Source of the DNA: VXPQ01 sp965116435 | Lineage (GTDB): Bacteria > Bacteroidota > Rhodothermia > Rhodothermales > VXPQ01 | Length of the DNA: 64,000 bases | NCBI GenBank assembly: GCA_965116435.1 | Contig: OZ220686.1 | Span: 2,542,001-2,606,000, forward strand | Reading direction: 5' to 3' | Part shown: positions 8,037 to 16,934 of the stretch, piece by piece | How the letters are laid out: each line of letters opens with the position of its first letter | Numbering within the stretch: position 1 is the stretch's first letter | Made by a program: the position numbers and the translations under genes | The notes under the pieces: model-generated | What the model saw: only the letters and a program-made list of their open reading frames with translations | The model's database searches: none | What the model was told of the DNA's origin: nothing

Positions 8037-8468
8037 ATGAGCAAAATCGTGAAAACAAATTTTCTGCGCTGCTTGTACCTGATCGTTTGCGCCCTGCTGT
8101 GCATGCCGGCATGCATTGTGGGACAGGCGCATCCGGCGGGGCAGGGCGCATCCGGCATGCTGGCCTTTGCCGCGCCTGTTCCATTACACCCCGCTTCCGC
8201 AACGCCTCGCGCCGTATTCGTCCCGTTATCTCCTGTTTCGGCGTCCCCTCGCGCTACTTTTGCAACGCCCCGCGCCATATTTGTCCCATTATCTCCTGTT
8301 TCCTCGCGCCGCTTCTGCAACGTTCCACCCCGTTTCTGCAACACCTCGCGCCGCATTCCTCCCGTTATTTCCTGTTTCCGCGTCGCCCCGCGCTATTTTT
8401 GCGCCGCCCCGCGCCGTTTCTGCAATCACCCCGCCCGATACGCTCATGTCCTCCGCTTCCGATCCTGA
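8037..8468 (+). CDS. Doubtful small secreted ORF over a low-complexity repeat tract
   Basis: ATG at 8037 opens 143 codons. The first 30 residues (MSKIVKTNFLRCLYLIVCALL...) look like a signal peptide with a lipobox-like LCMPAC. The rest is a Pro/Ser/Arg-rich translation of the degenerate repeats at 8185-8440, and it is out of frame with the downstream amidohydrolase. It may be a decayed signal peptide, a real small protein, or chance. The gap 7779-8036 before it shows no gene. Confidence 0.2.
   Translation: MSKIVKTNFLRCLYLIVCALLCMPACIVGQAHPAGQGASGMLAFAAPVPLHPASATPRAVFVPLSPVSASPRATFATPRAIFVPLSPVSSRRFCNVPPRFCNTSRRIPPVISCFRVAPRYFCAAPRRFCNHPARYAHVLRFRS
8185..8440. repeat. Degenerate repeats (CTCGCGCC...CCCGTTATYTCCTGTTTC)
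   Basis: About five imperfect units combine CGCCTCGCGCCGYATT-type and TCCCRTTATYTCCTGTTTC-type segments, interspersed with TTTCTGCAAC. The tract separates the ROK kinase from the amidohydrolase start and stays open in two plus frames, which explains long apparent N-terminal extensions of the amidohydrolase. Confidence 0.65.
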
Positions 8469-9642
8469 TCTGGACCTGCTCATTGCGGGCGGGCATGTAA
8501 TCGACCCTAAGAACGGCGTGCACGGCGTCCGCGACGTGGGCGTGGCCGACGGACGCATCGCCGAGGTGGCCGAGCGCATTGACCCGGCCCGCGCCACGCA
8601 GGTGGTGGACGCCTCTGGATTGTATGTGGCGCCCGGCTTCATTGATCTGCACGCCCATGTGTTTCACGGGACGGTCCCGGATCAGTATCTGGCGAACAGT
8701 TACGGCAGCCTGCCCCCCGACGCGTTCACGTTCCGGTCCGGCGTAACGACGATCGTGGATACGGGCGGCGCCGGTTGGCGCACCATCCGCACGTTCGTCG
8801 AGCAAACGGTGGATCATGCGGAAACCCGTGTGCTGGCGTTTCTGAACATCGTCGGGCAGGGGATGAAGGGGGAACCCATCGAGCAGGACGTATCCGACAT
8901 GGACCCGAAGCTGACGGCCATGGCGGCCGGGCTGCATGCGGATGTGGTTGTGGGCGTCAAGCTGGCGCATTATCTGGGGCGGGACTGGACGCCCGTCGAG
9001 CGGGCCGTGGAGGCGGGGCGGCAATCCGATATGCCCGTGATGATCGATTTCGGACGGGCCGAGCCGCCGCTGCCCCTGCGTGACCTGTTGCTGGACTACC
9101 TGCGCCCCGGCGACATTTTCACCCATGCCTACGCCGCGGTGTCTCGCCGCGAAGCCATCGTGGAGGACGGGGTTTTGCGCCCCTTTGCGCTGGAGGCCGC
9201 CGAGCGCGGCGTCGTATTCGATGTGGGGCATGGGGGCGGCAGTTTCATGTATTCCGTGGCCGTTCCCGCCACGCAAGCGGGATTGTGGCCGCATACGATC
9301 AGTACGGACCTGCATACGGGCAGCATGAATCACGGGATGAAAGACATGGCGAACGTGATGTCGAAGTTTCTCAATCTCGGCATGCCGCTGGACGCGGTCG
9401 TGCGTGCGTCCACCTCGGTTCCGGCGCACGTAATCCGGCGAGACGAACTGGGGAACCTCGATGTGGGCGCGGAGGCGGACGTGGCGGTGTTTCGGGTCCG
9501 CGAAGGGGATTTCGGGTTTTGGGACGTGGAGGGATACCGCATGGAGGGCGCCCGAAAAATCGAGGTGGAACTTACCCTGCGCGCCGGGCGCGTCGTATGG
9601 GATCTGCACGGAATTTCCAAAAAATCATGGACCACAAAGTGA
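8446..9642 (+). CDS. Amidohydrolase-superfamily deacetylase/dihydroorotase-like metallohydrolase
   Basis: ATG at 8446 gives 398 residues starting MSSASDPDLDLLIAGG, a normal beginning for this family. Metal ligands are visible: HAH at 69-71 (GFIDLHAHVF), Lys172 in VGVKLAH as the carboxylated lysine, His in FTHAYAA, His in FDVGHGGGSF, and the catalytic Asp in STDLHTG. The pattern fits the amidohydrolase/deacetylase subgroup acting on cyclic imides, acyl-amino acids or acetyl-sugars. Its stop overlaps the lactonase ATG by 16 bases. With SIS, ROK and lactonase neighbours, a role in catabolism of an N-acylated sugar or sugar lactone is a reasonable inference. Confidence 0.85.
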   Translation: MSSASDPDLDLLIAGGHVIDPKNGVHGVRDVGVADGRIAEVAERIDPARATQVVDASGLYVAPGFIDLHAHVFHGTVPDQYLANSYGSLPPDAFTFRSGVTTIVDTGGAGWRTIRTFVEQTVDHAETRVLAFLNIVGQGMKGEPIEQDVSDMDPKLTAMAAGLHADVVVGVKLAHYLGRDWTPVERAVEAGRQSDMPVMIDFGRAEPPLPLRDLLLDYLRPGDIFTHAYAAVSRREAIVEDGVLRPFALEAAERGVVFDVGHGGGSFMYSVAVPATQAGLWPHTISTDLHTGSMNHGMKDMANVMSKFLNLGMPLDAVVRASTSVPAHVIRRDELGNLDVGAEADVAVFRVREGDFGFWDVEGYRMEGARKIEVELTLRAGRVVWDLHGISKKSWTTK

Positions 9643-10682
9643 TATTGTACATCGGGACGTATTCGGAGCGGGGGAGCAAGGGAATCTATATCGGACGATT
9701 CGATCTGGATACGGGCGCCCTGCGGATTGCCGGCCATGCGGGCGGGATTCGCAATCCTTCGTTCCTGACCGTGGACGCCGCAGGAACGTTTCTGTACGCC
9801 GTCAGCGAGACGCATGCGTTCGAGGGCGCGTTCGGCGGCGGGCTGTATGCGTTCCGCATCGACGGAAACGCCCTGCATCTGGTGAATGCGGTTCCCACGC
9901 GCGGGTCGGATCCGTGCTATGCGGCGCTGTCGCCGGACGGGCGCTTCGTGCTTGTATCCAATTACTCCAGCGGGAGCGTTGCGTCGTTTGCGGTGCGCGA
10001 GGACGGCGGGGTGAGCGAGGCGGTTTCCTTCGTACAGCACGAGGGCGCTTCGGGCGTGAATCCCGCCCGGCAGGAAGGCCCGCATGCGCATTGCATCGTG
10101 CCCGATGCGACGGGCCGCTATGCGCTCGCGGCGGATCTGGGGCAGGATCAGGTGCGGATATACCGGCTGGACGAGCAGGGCGGCCTGCATCCCGGGGATC
10201 AGCCTGCCGTCGATCTGGCGCCGGGCGCCGGGCCGCGGCATATTGTTTTTCATCCGGATGGCGTACGGGCCTTCGTAATTAACGAGCTGGGGTCCACGGT
10301 GACGGCATGGGACTGGGACGCCGCCCGGGGCCGCCTCACGGAAGCGCAGACGGTCTCCACCTTGCCGGAAGGCTTTGCCGAGCACAACGATTCGGCGGAC
10401 CTGCATGTGCATCCGAACGGGCGGTTTTTGTACGGCTCGAACCGGGGACACGACAGCATCGTCGCGTTCGAAATCGCTCCAGAGGGGCTGCGCGTCGTGC
10501 AGCATATCCATACAGGCGGGCACTGGCCGCGGAATTTTTGTCTGTACGATCGATTCCTGCTGGTGGCCAACCGGCGCACGGATCGGCTGGTCGTTTTCGA
10601 GATCGACGAAGTCTCCGGGCGCTTGTCCGCTACCGGAGAGGAACTTGCTATTCCCTCGCCCGCGTGCATATCATTTGTGTAA
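9627..10682 (+). CDS. Lactonase of the 6-phosphogluconolactonase (YbhE/Pgl) beta-propeller family
   Basis: ATG at 9627, overlapping the amidohydrolase end, gives 351 residues starting MDHKVILYIGTYSERGSKGIY. Repeated propeller blades are visible: NPSFLTVDAAGTFLYAVSE, DPCYAALSPDGRFVLVSNY, GPHAHCIVPDATGRYALAADLG and GPRHIVFHPDGVRAFVINE. The family hydrolyses sugar lactones such as 6-phosphogluconolactone. No signal peptide is seen, so it is probably cytoplasmic. It completes the four-gene overlapping run with the SIS, ROK and amidohydrolase genes. Confidence 0.9.
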   Translation: MDHKVILYIGTYSERGSKGIYIGRFDLDTGALRIAGHAGGIRNPSFLTVDAAGTFLYAVSETHAFEGAFGGGLYAFRIDGNALHLVNAVPTRGSDPCYAALSPDGRFVLVSNYSSGSVASFAVREDGGVSEAVSFVQHEGASGVNPARQEGPHAHCIVPDATGRYALAADLGQDQVRIYRLDEQGGLHPGDQPAVDLAPGAGPRHIVFHPDGVRAFVINELGSTVTAWDWDAARGRLTEAQTVSTLPEGFAEHNDSADLHVHPNGRFLYGSNRGHDSIVAFEIAPEGLRVVQHIHTGGHWPRNFCLYDRFLLVANRRTDRLVVFEIDEVSGRLSATGEELAIPSPACISFV

Positions 10683-10778
10683 TTTTCGTGAAGAGGTTAT
10701 GTTTGCGGGGGCTATGTGTCTGTAGGGTATGCTGTAATTTTCTGTATCCCGTTTCCATTCCTCTGAACCCCCTCTGTC

Positions 10779-11765
10779 ATGCGTATGCTTTCCGTATCTT
10801 TCGTGGCGCCCGCCGAACGAGGCGCCGTTGTCGCTGCGCTTGTCGCTGCGCTGTTTTTCCTGGCTGGATGCGTCTCCCGGACGGATCCGGATACGCCGGA
10901 TAGTTCGCCTTCCGAAGCCGAGGCCGATCCCGTGCTGTACAGTTCACTGGAAACGATCGACATCGAAACCGGAGAACGCGAGGTTGTCCTCACGCTCCCC
11001 GCGCATTTCGAGGCGCCCAACTGGTCGCCCGACGGGACGTATTTCCTGTTCAATTCCGGCGGCAGGATATTGCGTCTGCCCGTGGGCGGAGGCGATATGG
11101 AATTGATCGACGCCGGCTTCGCCGTACTGTCCAACAACGATCATGGCATTTCGCCGGACGGCAAGACGCTCATTATCAGCGATCAGACGGAAGAGGGCGT
11201 GTCCCTCATTTACACGCTGCCCATTGAGGGCGGCGAGCCGCATCGCGTGACGGAACTCGGTCCGTCCTACTGGCACGGCGTGTCCCCGGACGGCAAAATG
11301 CTTGCGTATGTGGGGCTGCGCAACGACGACTACGACATTTACGCCATACCTGCGGAAGGCGGCGAGGAAATCCGCCTGACCACGGCTCCGGGCCTGGACG
11401 ACGGGCCCGATTATTCGCCGGACGGGCGCTACATCTATTTCAATTCGGTGCGCACCGGGACCATGCAGATTTACCGCATGGATGCGACGGGCGGCAATGT
11501 GGAGCAACTCACGTTCGACGAATGGAACGACTGGTTTCCCCATCCGTCGCCGGACGGGAAATGGCTTGCGTTTCTGTCCTACGAACCGGACGTAGAAGGG
11601 CATCCGGCGAACAAGGACGTGATGCTGCGGATCATGCCGGCGGAAGGCGGCGCTCCGCGCGTGTTGACGAAGCTGTTCGGGGGGCAGGGCACGCTCAACG
11701 TGCCGTCCTGGGCGCCCGACAGCAAGCGATTCGCCTTCGTGAGTTACAGGCTGGAGGAGGAATAG
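10779..11765 (+). CDS. TolB-like (PD40) beta-propeller lipoprotein
   Basis: This 328-residue protein has a lipoprotein signal (lipobox LAGC, Cys about 28). The mature part is a run of TolB/WD40-like PD40 blades marked by NWSPDGTYFLFNS, GISPDGKTLIISD, GVSPDGKMLAYVG, DYSPDGRYIYFNS and HPSPDGKWLAFLS. It should be a periplasmic or outer-membrane-facing propeller; ligand and partner are unknown. Its 3' end overlaps the convergent DUF547 gene by 22 bases. Confidence 0.85.
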   Translation: MRMLSVSFVAPAERGAVVAALVAALFFLAGCVSRTDPDTPDSSPSEAEADPVLYSSLETIDIETGEREVVLTLPAHFEAPNWSPDGTYFLFNSGGRILRLPVGGGDMELIDAGFAVLSNNDHGISPDGKTLIISDQTEEGVSLIYTLPIEGGEPHRVTELGPSYWHGVSPDGKMLAYVGLRNDDYDIYAIPAEGGEEIRLTTAPGLDDGPDYSPDGRYIYFNSVRTGTMQIYRMDATGGNVEQLTFDEWNDWFPHPSPDGKWLAFLSYEPDVEGHPANKDVMLRIMPAEGGAPRVLTKLFGGQGTLNVPSWAPDSKRFAFVSYRLEEE

Positions 11766-12595
11766 TAGATATTCAGCGCCCAGTCGTAGTCGGTGAACCG
11801 GATGCGGGCCTTGCCGGAAGCAAGGAGGGTGCGTTCGGGGCCGGGCGGAAAAAAGCGGGCAAGGTACTTGACGATTTCCCGGTCGTTTTTTCCAAAATCC
11901 CGGGCGTACCAGTCGAATACCTTCGTCAGGTACACCGTGCCCTCGTCCAGGTCCACGCGGTTTTTTTCCGGGAATTCCAGCAAAAATCGCTTCGACTGGT
12001 CGTTCAGCTGGTCGTTGAGGCGCGTCCCGATGAACGCTTCCCGTCGCAGGGGCGGGCACGAGACGGCGGCGCAAACCAGCGCAAAGTGAATGCGCGGGTC
12101 GTCGAATTCCTTGCGGATGATGCCGTGCTCGATGTCGTCCAGCGTGTACGTCACTCCGCCTACCGTGGCAAGGGGCTGCGTCCAGGGGCCCTTGATGGCC
12201 AGCCCCAGCGTTTTGTTGATGTTGCGGATGCTTTCGCGCTCGTCGTGCAGGTTGATGAGCTCGATGGTCCAGGCGTTGTAGGCGTTGAGCCAAAGGGCGA
12301 GTTGGCTGTTGCGGGATAGCGACGCCGGGTCGGTACGGTTCAGCAGTTCGAGGTATTCGTCGAAGGCGTCGGAAGCGTCGAAGGCGTCGTAATCAACCAT
12401 GCCTTCGTCGGTGACGTGGGCATGCAGCAACGCCGTGAAGAGCGAATGATCGACGTCCTGCGCCGTTGCCGGGCGCAGCGCGGCCTGCGCAACAAGGAGG
12501 AGGACAAGCGCGACGAACGCAAAAACGTGCCATCCGGTCCGAGGCATGGGTATGGGGTGGCGAGGTCGTCTTCGGATGGAGAAACGTTCGGACAT
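11744..12595 (-). CDS. Secreted DUF547-domain protein
   Basis: ATG at 12595 gives 283 residues. An alternative ATG at 12547 gives a cleaner signal peptide (MPRTGWHVFAFVALVLLLVA...ATAQ). DUF547 signatures are clear: LWLNAYNAWTIELI, the IEHGIIRKEFDDPRIHFALVCAAVSCPPLR block, and a YLTKVFDWYARDF region. The family is widespread in marine bacteria and has papain-like-fold predictions, but its function is not established. It converges on and overlaps the propeller lipoprotein gene. A 37-bp hairpin repeat lies just upstream. Confidence 0.85.
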   Translation of the reverse strand: MSERFSIRRRPRHPIPMPRTGWHVFAFVALVLLLVAQAALRPATAQDVDHSLFTALLHAHVTDEGMVDYDAFDASDAFDEYLELLNRTDPASLSRNSQLALWLNAYNAWTIELINLHDERESIRNINKTLGLAIKGPWTQPLATVGGVTYTLDDIEHGIIRKEFDDPRIHFALVCAAVSCPPLRREAFIGTRLNDQLNDQSKRFLLEFPEKNRVDLDEGTVYLTKVFDWYARDFGKNDREIVKYLARFFPPGPERTLLASGKARIRFTDYDWALNIYYSSSSL

Positions 12596-12615
12596 GCGAA
12601 TCAATGGTTGCTTTG

Positions 12616-12652
12616 GGATGCGCTGATCGAAGTGGATTTGATCAGTGCATCC
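12616..12652. repeat. 37-bp hairpin repeat with apparent target duplication
   Basis: This is a short form of the MITE-like family (GGATGCGCTGATC - loop - GATCAGTGCATCC). It is flanked by CTTTG at 12611-12615 and again at 12653-12657, consistent with a 5-bp target-site duplication. It lies between the DUF547 and gamma-glutamyltransferase genes. Confidence 0.8.
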
Positions 12653-12670
12653 CTTTGGATATAAGCCGCC

Positions 12671-14428
12671 TCAGAATCCCAGTGCGTTGCCGTCCTTGCG
12701 CATGTCGGCGCCGCCATGATATACGCCGTGTTCGGCGTTCCGGAGGATGGCCTGATACCCCCCGAAATAATCGGTGGGGGCCAGGATGTGCCCCCGGCGG
12801 GCCAGTTCCTCGCGGACATCCGGGCCGACGCCGCTTTCAAGCGCAAGGCGCCCGCCGTCCGTCATGGTTCCGCCGGTCGGCTGGAGCGCGCTGGAATGGC
12901 TGAATCGGGCGGCGTCCCCGGCTTCCTGTACGTTCATGCCAAACTCCAGCATGTTCAGCAGGACCTGAACCTGGCCCTGCGGCTGAAACGGGCCTCCCAT
13001 GACCCCGAAGGCCATAAGCGGACGCCCGTCGCGCAGCACGAACCCGGGAATGATGGTGTGGAAGGGGCGCTTGCCCGGCGCGTATGCATTCGCATGATCC
13101 GGGTCGAGCGAAAACTGGGAACCCCGGCTTTGCAATGCAAACCCGAGGCCGTCCGGGGTCATGCCGCTTCCGAACTCCAGGAAGTTGCTCTGGATGAGCG
13201 ACACCATGTTTCCCTGTGCGTCCGCCACGGTCAGGTAGACGGTATCGCCGTGCTCAAGGTTGCCGGTGGCGATGCGTTGCATGGCTTGCGTCATGTCGAT
13301 GCGGCTGCGCTGCTCCGCGGCGTAGTCTTCCGACAGGAGGCGCTCCAGCGGAATGTCTGCAAAATCCGGGTCTGCGTAATGCCGGGCCCGGTCCGCAAAA
13401 GCCAGTTTTTTCGCCTCCACAAGAACATGCAGGTAATCGGCGCTGTTGTGCCCCATCGCCTGCAGGTCGAAACCCTCAAGGATGCGGAGTATTTGCAGGA
13501 CCGCGACGCCCTGTCCGTTGGGCGGCAGTTCATACACTTCGACGTCCCGATAGGGGACGGATACCGGGTCTACCCAAGTGCTTTCGTGGGCTTCAAGGTC
13601 GGCTTTCCGAATGGGCGTGTCCGTGCGGCGGGCCCAGGCGTCGATGGCGTCCGCAATGGCGCCCCGGTAGAAGGCGTCGCGCCCTTCCGAAGCAAGCTGT
13701 TCATACGTGGCCGCCAGGTCGGGGTTGCGAAAAATTGCGCCTTCCGGCGGCATGCGCCCAGCCACGAACCAGGTGTTTTCAAAGCTGCCGAGGTCTCCGA
13801 TTTCGTGGATATGATCTACGAGCCGCTGGTGCGCCTGCGCCCACGAGAATCCGACGACTTGCGTGATGGGCGCCCCTTCGCGGGCGTGCCGGATGGCGGG
13901 GGCCAGGATGTCCTCCATGGGCAGCGCGCCGAACCGTTCGTGCAGTTCGAACCATCCGTCTACGGCCCCCGGCACGGAAACAGCCAGCGGTCCGTGCAGC
14001 GGAATCCGGTCGGCTCCGTCCAGCCGCGCCACGAGGTCGTCCCGCGATTGTCCGAGGGGCGCGCGTCCGCTTGCGTTCAGCCCGTGCAGGCGGCCCGACG
14101 CTTCGTCCCACACGATGGCGAACAGGTCTCCGCCGATTCCGCAGTTGTTCGCTTCCACGAAGCCGAGCACGGCGTTGGCGGCGATCGCGGCGTCCACCGC
14201 CGTGCCTCCCTGTTTCAGGATGTCGATGGCGGTTTGCGTGGCCAGGGGATGGCTGGTCGAAGCCATGCCGCGCTGGCCTACCGCGGGGCTGCGCGTGGCG
14301 AAGGGCGCTCCGGTCAGGCGATCTCCCCGACCGGAGGACGGCGTGCTTCCGTCGGAAGCCGGCTGGCAAGCCGCAGGCCAGAGGAGCGCCGGAAGGAGAA
14401 AGAACATGAGTCGCCGGGTCGATCGCAT
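12671..14428 (-). CDS. Gamma-glutamyltransferase lipoprotein
   Basis: This 585-residue protein has a lipoprotein signal (PAAC, Cys21), so it should be anchored outside the cytoplasmic membrane. The Ntn-hydrolase fold is recognisable from GGTAVDAAIAANAVLGFVE (about 74-92), the self-cleavage site HGDT with catalytic Thr396 heading the small subunit, GNMVSLIQSNFLEFGSG, and a FGVMGGPFQPQGQ segment. Enzymes of this family cleave or transfer gamma-glutamyl groups, for example in glutathione breakdown. It starts 4 bases after infA ends, an unusual partner, so it is probably read through from infA. Confidence 0.93.
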   Translation of the reverse strand: MRSTRRLMFFLLPALLWPAACQPASDGSTPSSGRGDRLTGAPFATRSPAVGQRGMASTSHPLATQTAIDILKQGGTAVDAAIAANAVLGFVEANNCGIGGDLFAIVWDEASGRLHGLNASGRAPLGQSRDDLVARLDGADRIPLHGPLAVSVPGAVDGWFELHERFGALPMEDILAPAIRHAREGAPITQVVGFSWAQAHQRLVDHIHEIGDLGSFENTWFVAGRMPPEGAIFRNPDLAATYEQLASEGRDAFYRGAIADAIDAWARRTDTPIRKADLEAHESTWVDPVSVPYRDVEVYELPPNGQGVAVLQILRILEGFDLQAMGHNSADYLHVLVEAKKLAFADRARHYADPDFADIPLERLLSEDYAAEQRSRIDMTQAMQRIATGNLEHGDTVYLTVADAQGNMVSLIQSNFLEFGSGMTPDGLGFALQSRGSQFSLDPDHANAYAPGKRPFHTIIPGFVLRDGRPLMAFGVMGGPFQPQGQVQVLLNMLEFGMNVQEAGDAARFSHSSALQPTGGTMTDGGRLALESGVGPDVREELARRGHILAPTDYFGGYQAILRNAEHGVYHGGADMRKDGNALGF

Positions 14429-14432
14429 GGTT

Positions 14433-14654
14433 TCAGCCCTTGTACCGGAACACGATACGTCCCTTGGAAAGGTCGTATGGAGAAATTTCGATGTCTACGC
14501 GGTCCCCGGGAATGATGCGGATATAATGTTTGCGCATCTTGCCGGAGAGCAGCCCGAGGATTTCGTGTCCGTTGTTCAGCCGGACGCGAAACTGCGCGTT
14601 CGGCAGCGCCTCGGTCACGACGCCTTCCTGTTTGATAGCTTCCTGTTTGGCCAT
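14433..14654 (-). CDS. infA: Translation initiation factor IF-1
   Basis: ATG at 14654 gives the standard 73-residue IF-1, a single OB-fold that sits in the ribosomal A site during initiation. Typical segments are MAKQEAIKQEGVVTEALPN, FRVRLNNGHEILGLLSGKMR, HYIRIIPGDRVDIEISPYD and the end KGRIVFRYKG. An upstream in-frame extension to 14744 is not part of the protein. It usually sits in the ribosomal protein/secY region; here it is alone with a GGT gene. Confidence 0.97.
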   Translation of the reverse strand: MAKQEAIKQEGVVTEALPNAQFRVRLNNGHEILGLLSGKMRKHYIRIIPGDRVDIEISPYDLSKGRIVFRYKG

Positions 14655-14980
14655 ATACTCTTTGTCTACTCTTAAAGACGCCTCCTCGCGAAGGCAGGGG
14701 GTACGGTGTGTTTGCGGTCCGCTGTATCCGAAATAATACGGCATGGCGGTTCGAAAAGTGCCTTGCCGTTACAATTCTTTACATTTCGAGCGTGCGGCCC
14801 GGCGCCGTAGCGCCGTATTTTCGCCTCGGCCCGCCTGATTTTTCCGGGAAATGCGGCGCGAAATGATGTATATTATCTCCAAATGGTTGTTTCGCGTGGT
14901 CGTTTCGCAATGTTGTTTCGCAACCCGCGCCATTGCGTTTTGTCCCCCTGCTCACGAAAAATATTTTACGGAGACGCTCC
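14655..14980. other. Divergent intergenic region between infA and the LVIVD gene
   Basis: This 326-base gap must hold promoters for both infA (leftward) and the LVIVD protein gene (rightward). It contains AT-rich patches around 14735 and 14860-14880. I see no gene, clear terminator or matching promoter pair. Confidence 0.4.
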
Positions 14981-16792
14981 ATGCGTATCGAAAGAAAGCG
15001 GCATGCGATGAACCTGCCGCAACGGTTTTTCCAGATGCTTGTGCGTCCGTCCTGGATTCCTTGCGCCCACGCCTTGGCGCGTGCTGGTTTAGTAGGCACT
15101 TGCCGGGCGGTCCGTTTGGCGGGGTGCGTGGCGTTCGGCCTGGCGTTTTTGCTCGGCGTTGCCGGGGCGGAGGCATCTTCGGGCGGATTTTTGCAGCAGC
15201 AGGTTGCGGACGGCAAGGCGGCGAACGCGGAAGACCTGAGGGACATGCAAAGCGCGGCGGTTTCGACGAAGGGGGTTTCGAAGCGCGCGCCGTGCGTGGA
15301 TGGGGAAGCCTTGTCTCAAGGCCTTTCGTATTCCTGCAAGGACATTGATTTGCTGGCGACCGTGTTCGAAAATGATATGCCTGGATTTCCCTGTACTCGG
15401 GGAACATGCTTCAACGATGTCTGGGGCTGGACCGATCCCGAGACCGGCGTCGAATATGCGTTGCTTGCCCGGCATGACGGCATTGCGTTCATTGATCTGA
15501 GGAGTCCCGAGGCGCCCCGCTTCCTGGGCATGATGCCGAGTACGCCCGGTACCCAGTCGAGCATATGGCGCGACGTCAAGGTGGTGAATGACCATGCGGT
15601 GGTCGTGGCCGACGCAGTCGGGGAGCACGGCATGCAGATTTTCGACCTTGCGCAGCTTCGGGATGTGACGAATCCTCCGGCAACCTTCGAACCCACGGCC
15701 CTGTACGACGCCGTTGGTTCGGCGCATAACGTGGTGGTCAACGACGAAAAGGATCACGTGTATGTCGTGGGCGCACAGGGTCAACCACAAACGCCGTCTG
15801 AATTCTATTGCTTCGCCCGGGCGCATATCGTGGACCTGAGCGATCCGGCGAATCCCGCGTTCGCAGGGTGCGTCGCGAACGACTTTAATCGGGGATACAC
15901 GCACGATGCGCAATGCGTTCGGTACCGCGGGCCAGACGCCAGCCACGTCGGGAAAGATATTTGCATCGGATTCGAAGGAATAGGCGGGACGTTCACGGAC
16001 GTGACGGACGCGGCGGCTCCCAAAGAGATCAGCCTGTTCGAGTATCCGAATGTGCATTATGTGCATCAGGGGTGGTTGACGGAGGATCATCGCTACCTTT
16101 TCGTGAACGATGAGCTGGACGAGATTGGTAGTCCGTCTAATCCGGGGACCCGCACCCTGATCTACGACGTGCAGGACCTGGACGACCCTGTGCTCCTGGA
16201 CGAGTGGCATGGTCCCACGCCCGCTATAGACCATAACCTGTACATTCATGGGGACAAGGTGTACGAAGCGAATTATGCGGCCGGGTTGCGCGTCCTGGAT
16301 ATTTCCTATGACGACGAGTTGTCGCCCGAAACCGTCCGGGAGGTGGGGCACTTCGATACCTATACGTTATCGGACGATGCGAACTTCGTCGGGGCCTGGA
16401 GCAGCTATCCTTTTTTCGAGAGCGGCATTGTTCTCGTGTCCGACATGTTTGCAGGATTGTATGTGGTGAAGCCGACCTGGCCCAAGAACGTGACAAGCGC
16501 TGAGAGCACTGAGAGCGAGGAGTTGCCCGCGAAGGTTATGCTTCTGGGTAATTATCCGAATCCGTTCAATCCGGAAACGATTATACGCTATGCGCTTCCC
16601 GAGCGCAGTCCTGTGCGTCTTTCGGTGTACGACCTGGCGGGGCGCGAAGTAGCGGCGCTGGTGGACGGCGTGCAGCCTGCTGGAGAGCATGCGGCGCGTT
16701 TCGACGGGAGCGACTTGCCAAGCGGGTCGTACGTATACCGTTTGCAGGTGGGCGAAGAAGTCGAGACGCGCACGATGACGCTGGTGAAATAG
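14981..16792 (+). CDS. Choice-of-anchor-B (LVIVD-repeat) secreted protein with C-terminal sorting domain
   Basis: ATG at 14981, preceded by GGAG, gives 603 residues with a long signal region ending near GVAGAEA. The body shows choice-of-anchor-B motifs: CFNDVWGWTDPETGVEYALLARHDGIAFIDL, WRDVKVVNDHAVVVADAVGEHGMQIFDL, and several LVIVD-like propeller blades such as GLRVLDI. The last 80 residues form a sorting/anchor sandwich (NYPNPFNPETIIRY ... VYDLAGREVA ... GSYVYRLQVG ... MTLVK). This is the tail used by T9SS-like or related export in the FCB group. Likely surface-exposed or secreted; ligand unknown. Confidence 0.88.
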   Translation: MRIERKRHAMNLPQRFFQMLVRPSWIPCAHALARAGLVGTCRAVRLAGCVAFGLAFLLGVAGAEASSGGFLQQQVADGKAANAEDLRDMQSAAVSTKGVSKRAPCVDGEALSQGLSYSCKDIDLLATVFENDMPGFPCTRGTCFNDVWGWTDPETGVEYALLARHDGIAFIDLRSPEAPRFLGMMPSTPGTQSSIWRDVKVVNDHAVVVADAVGEHGMQIFDLAQLRDVTNPPATFEPTALYDAVGSAHNVVVNDEKDHVYVVGAQGQPQTPSEFYCFARAHIVDLSDPANPAFAGCVANDFNRGYTHDAQCVRYRGPDASHVGKDICIGFEGIGGTFTDVTDAAAPKEISLFEYPNVHYVHQGWLTEDHRYLFVNDELDEIGSPSNPGTRTLIYDVQDLDDPVLLDEWHGPTPAIDHNLYIHGDKVYEANYAAGLRVLDISYDDELSPETVREVGHFDTYTLSDDANFVGAWSSYPFFESGIVLVSDMFAGLYVVKPTWPKNVTSAESTESEELPAKVMLLGNYPNPFNPETIIRYALPERSPVRLSVYDLAGREVAALVDGVQPAGEHAARFDGSDLPSGSYVYRLQVGEEVETRTMTLVK

Positions 16793-16934
16793 GCGTTTCG
16801 CCATTGTCCGCCGCCTCATGTTTGCCCGATTTTTCGCCCAATATTTTGCCCAATATTTATTGGGAAATGCGATACGCAAGATCGTATCTTGGGCGAGTTG
16901 GTCCTCCGGTTTACTGGATTTATTGCATCCTGCC

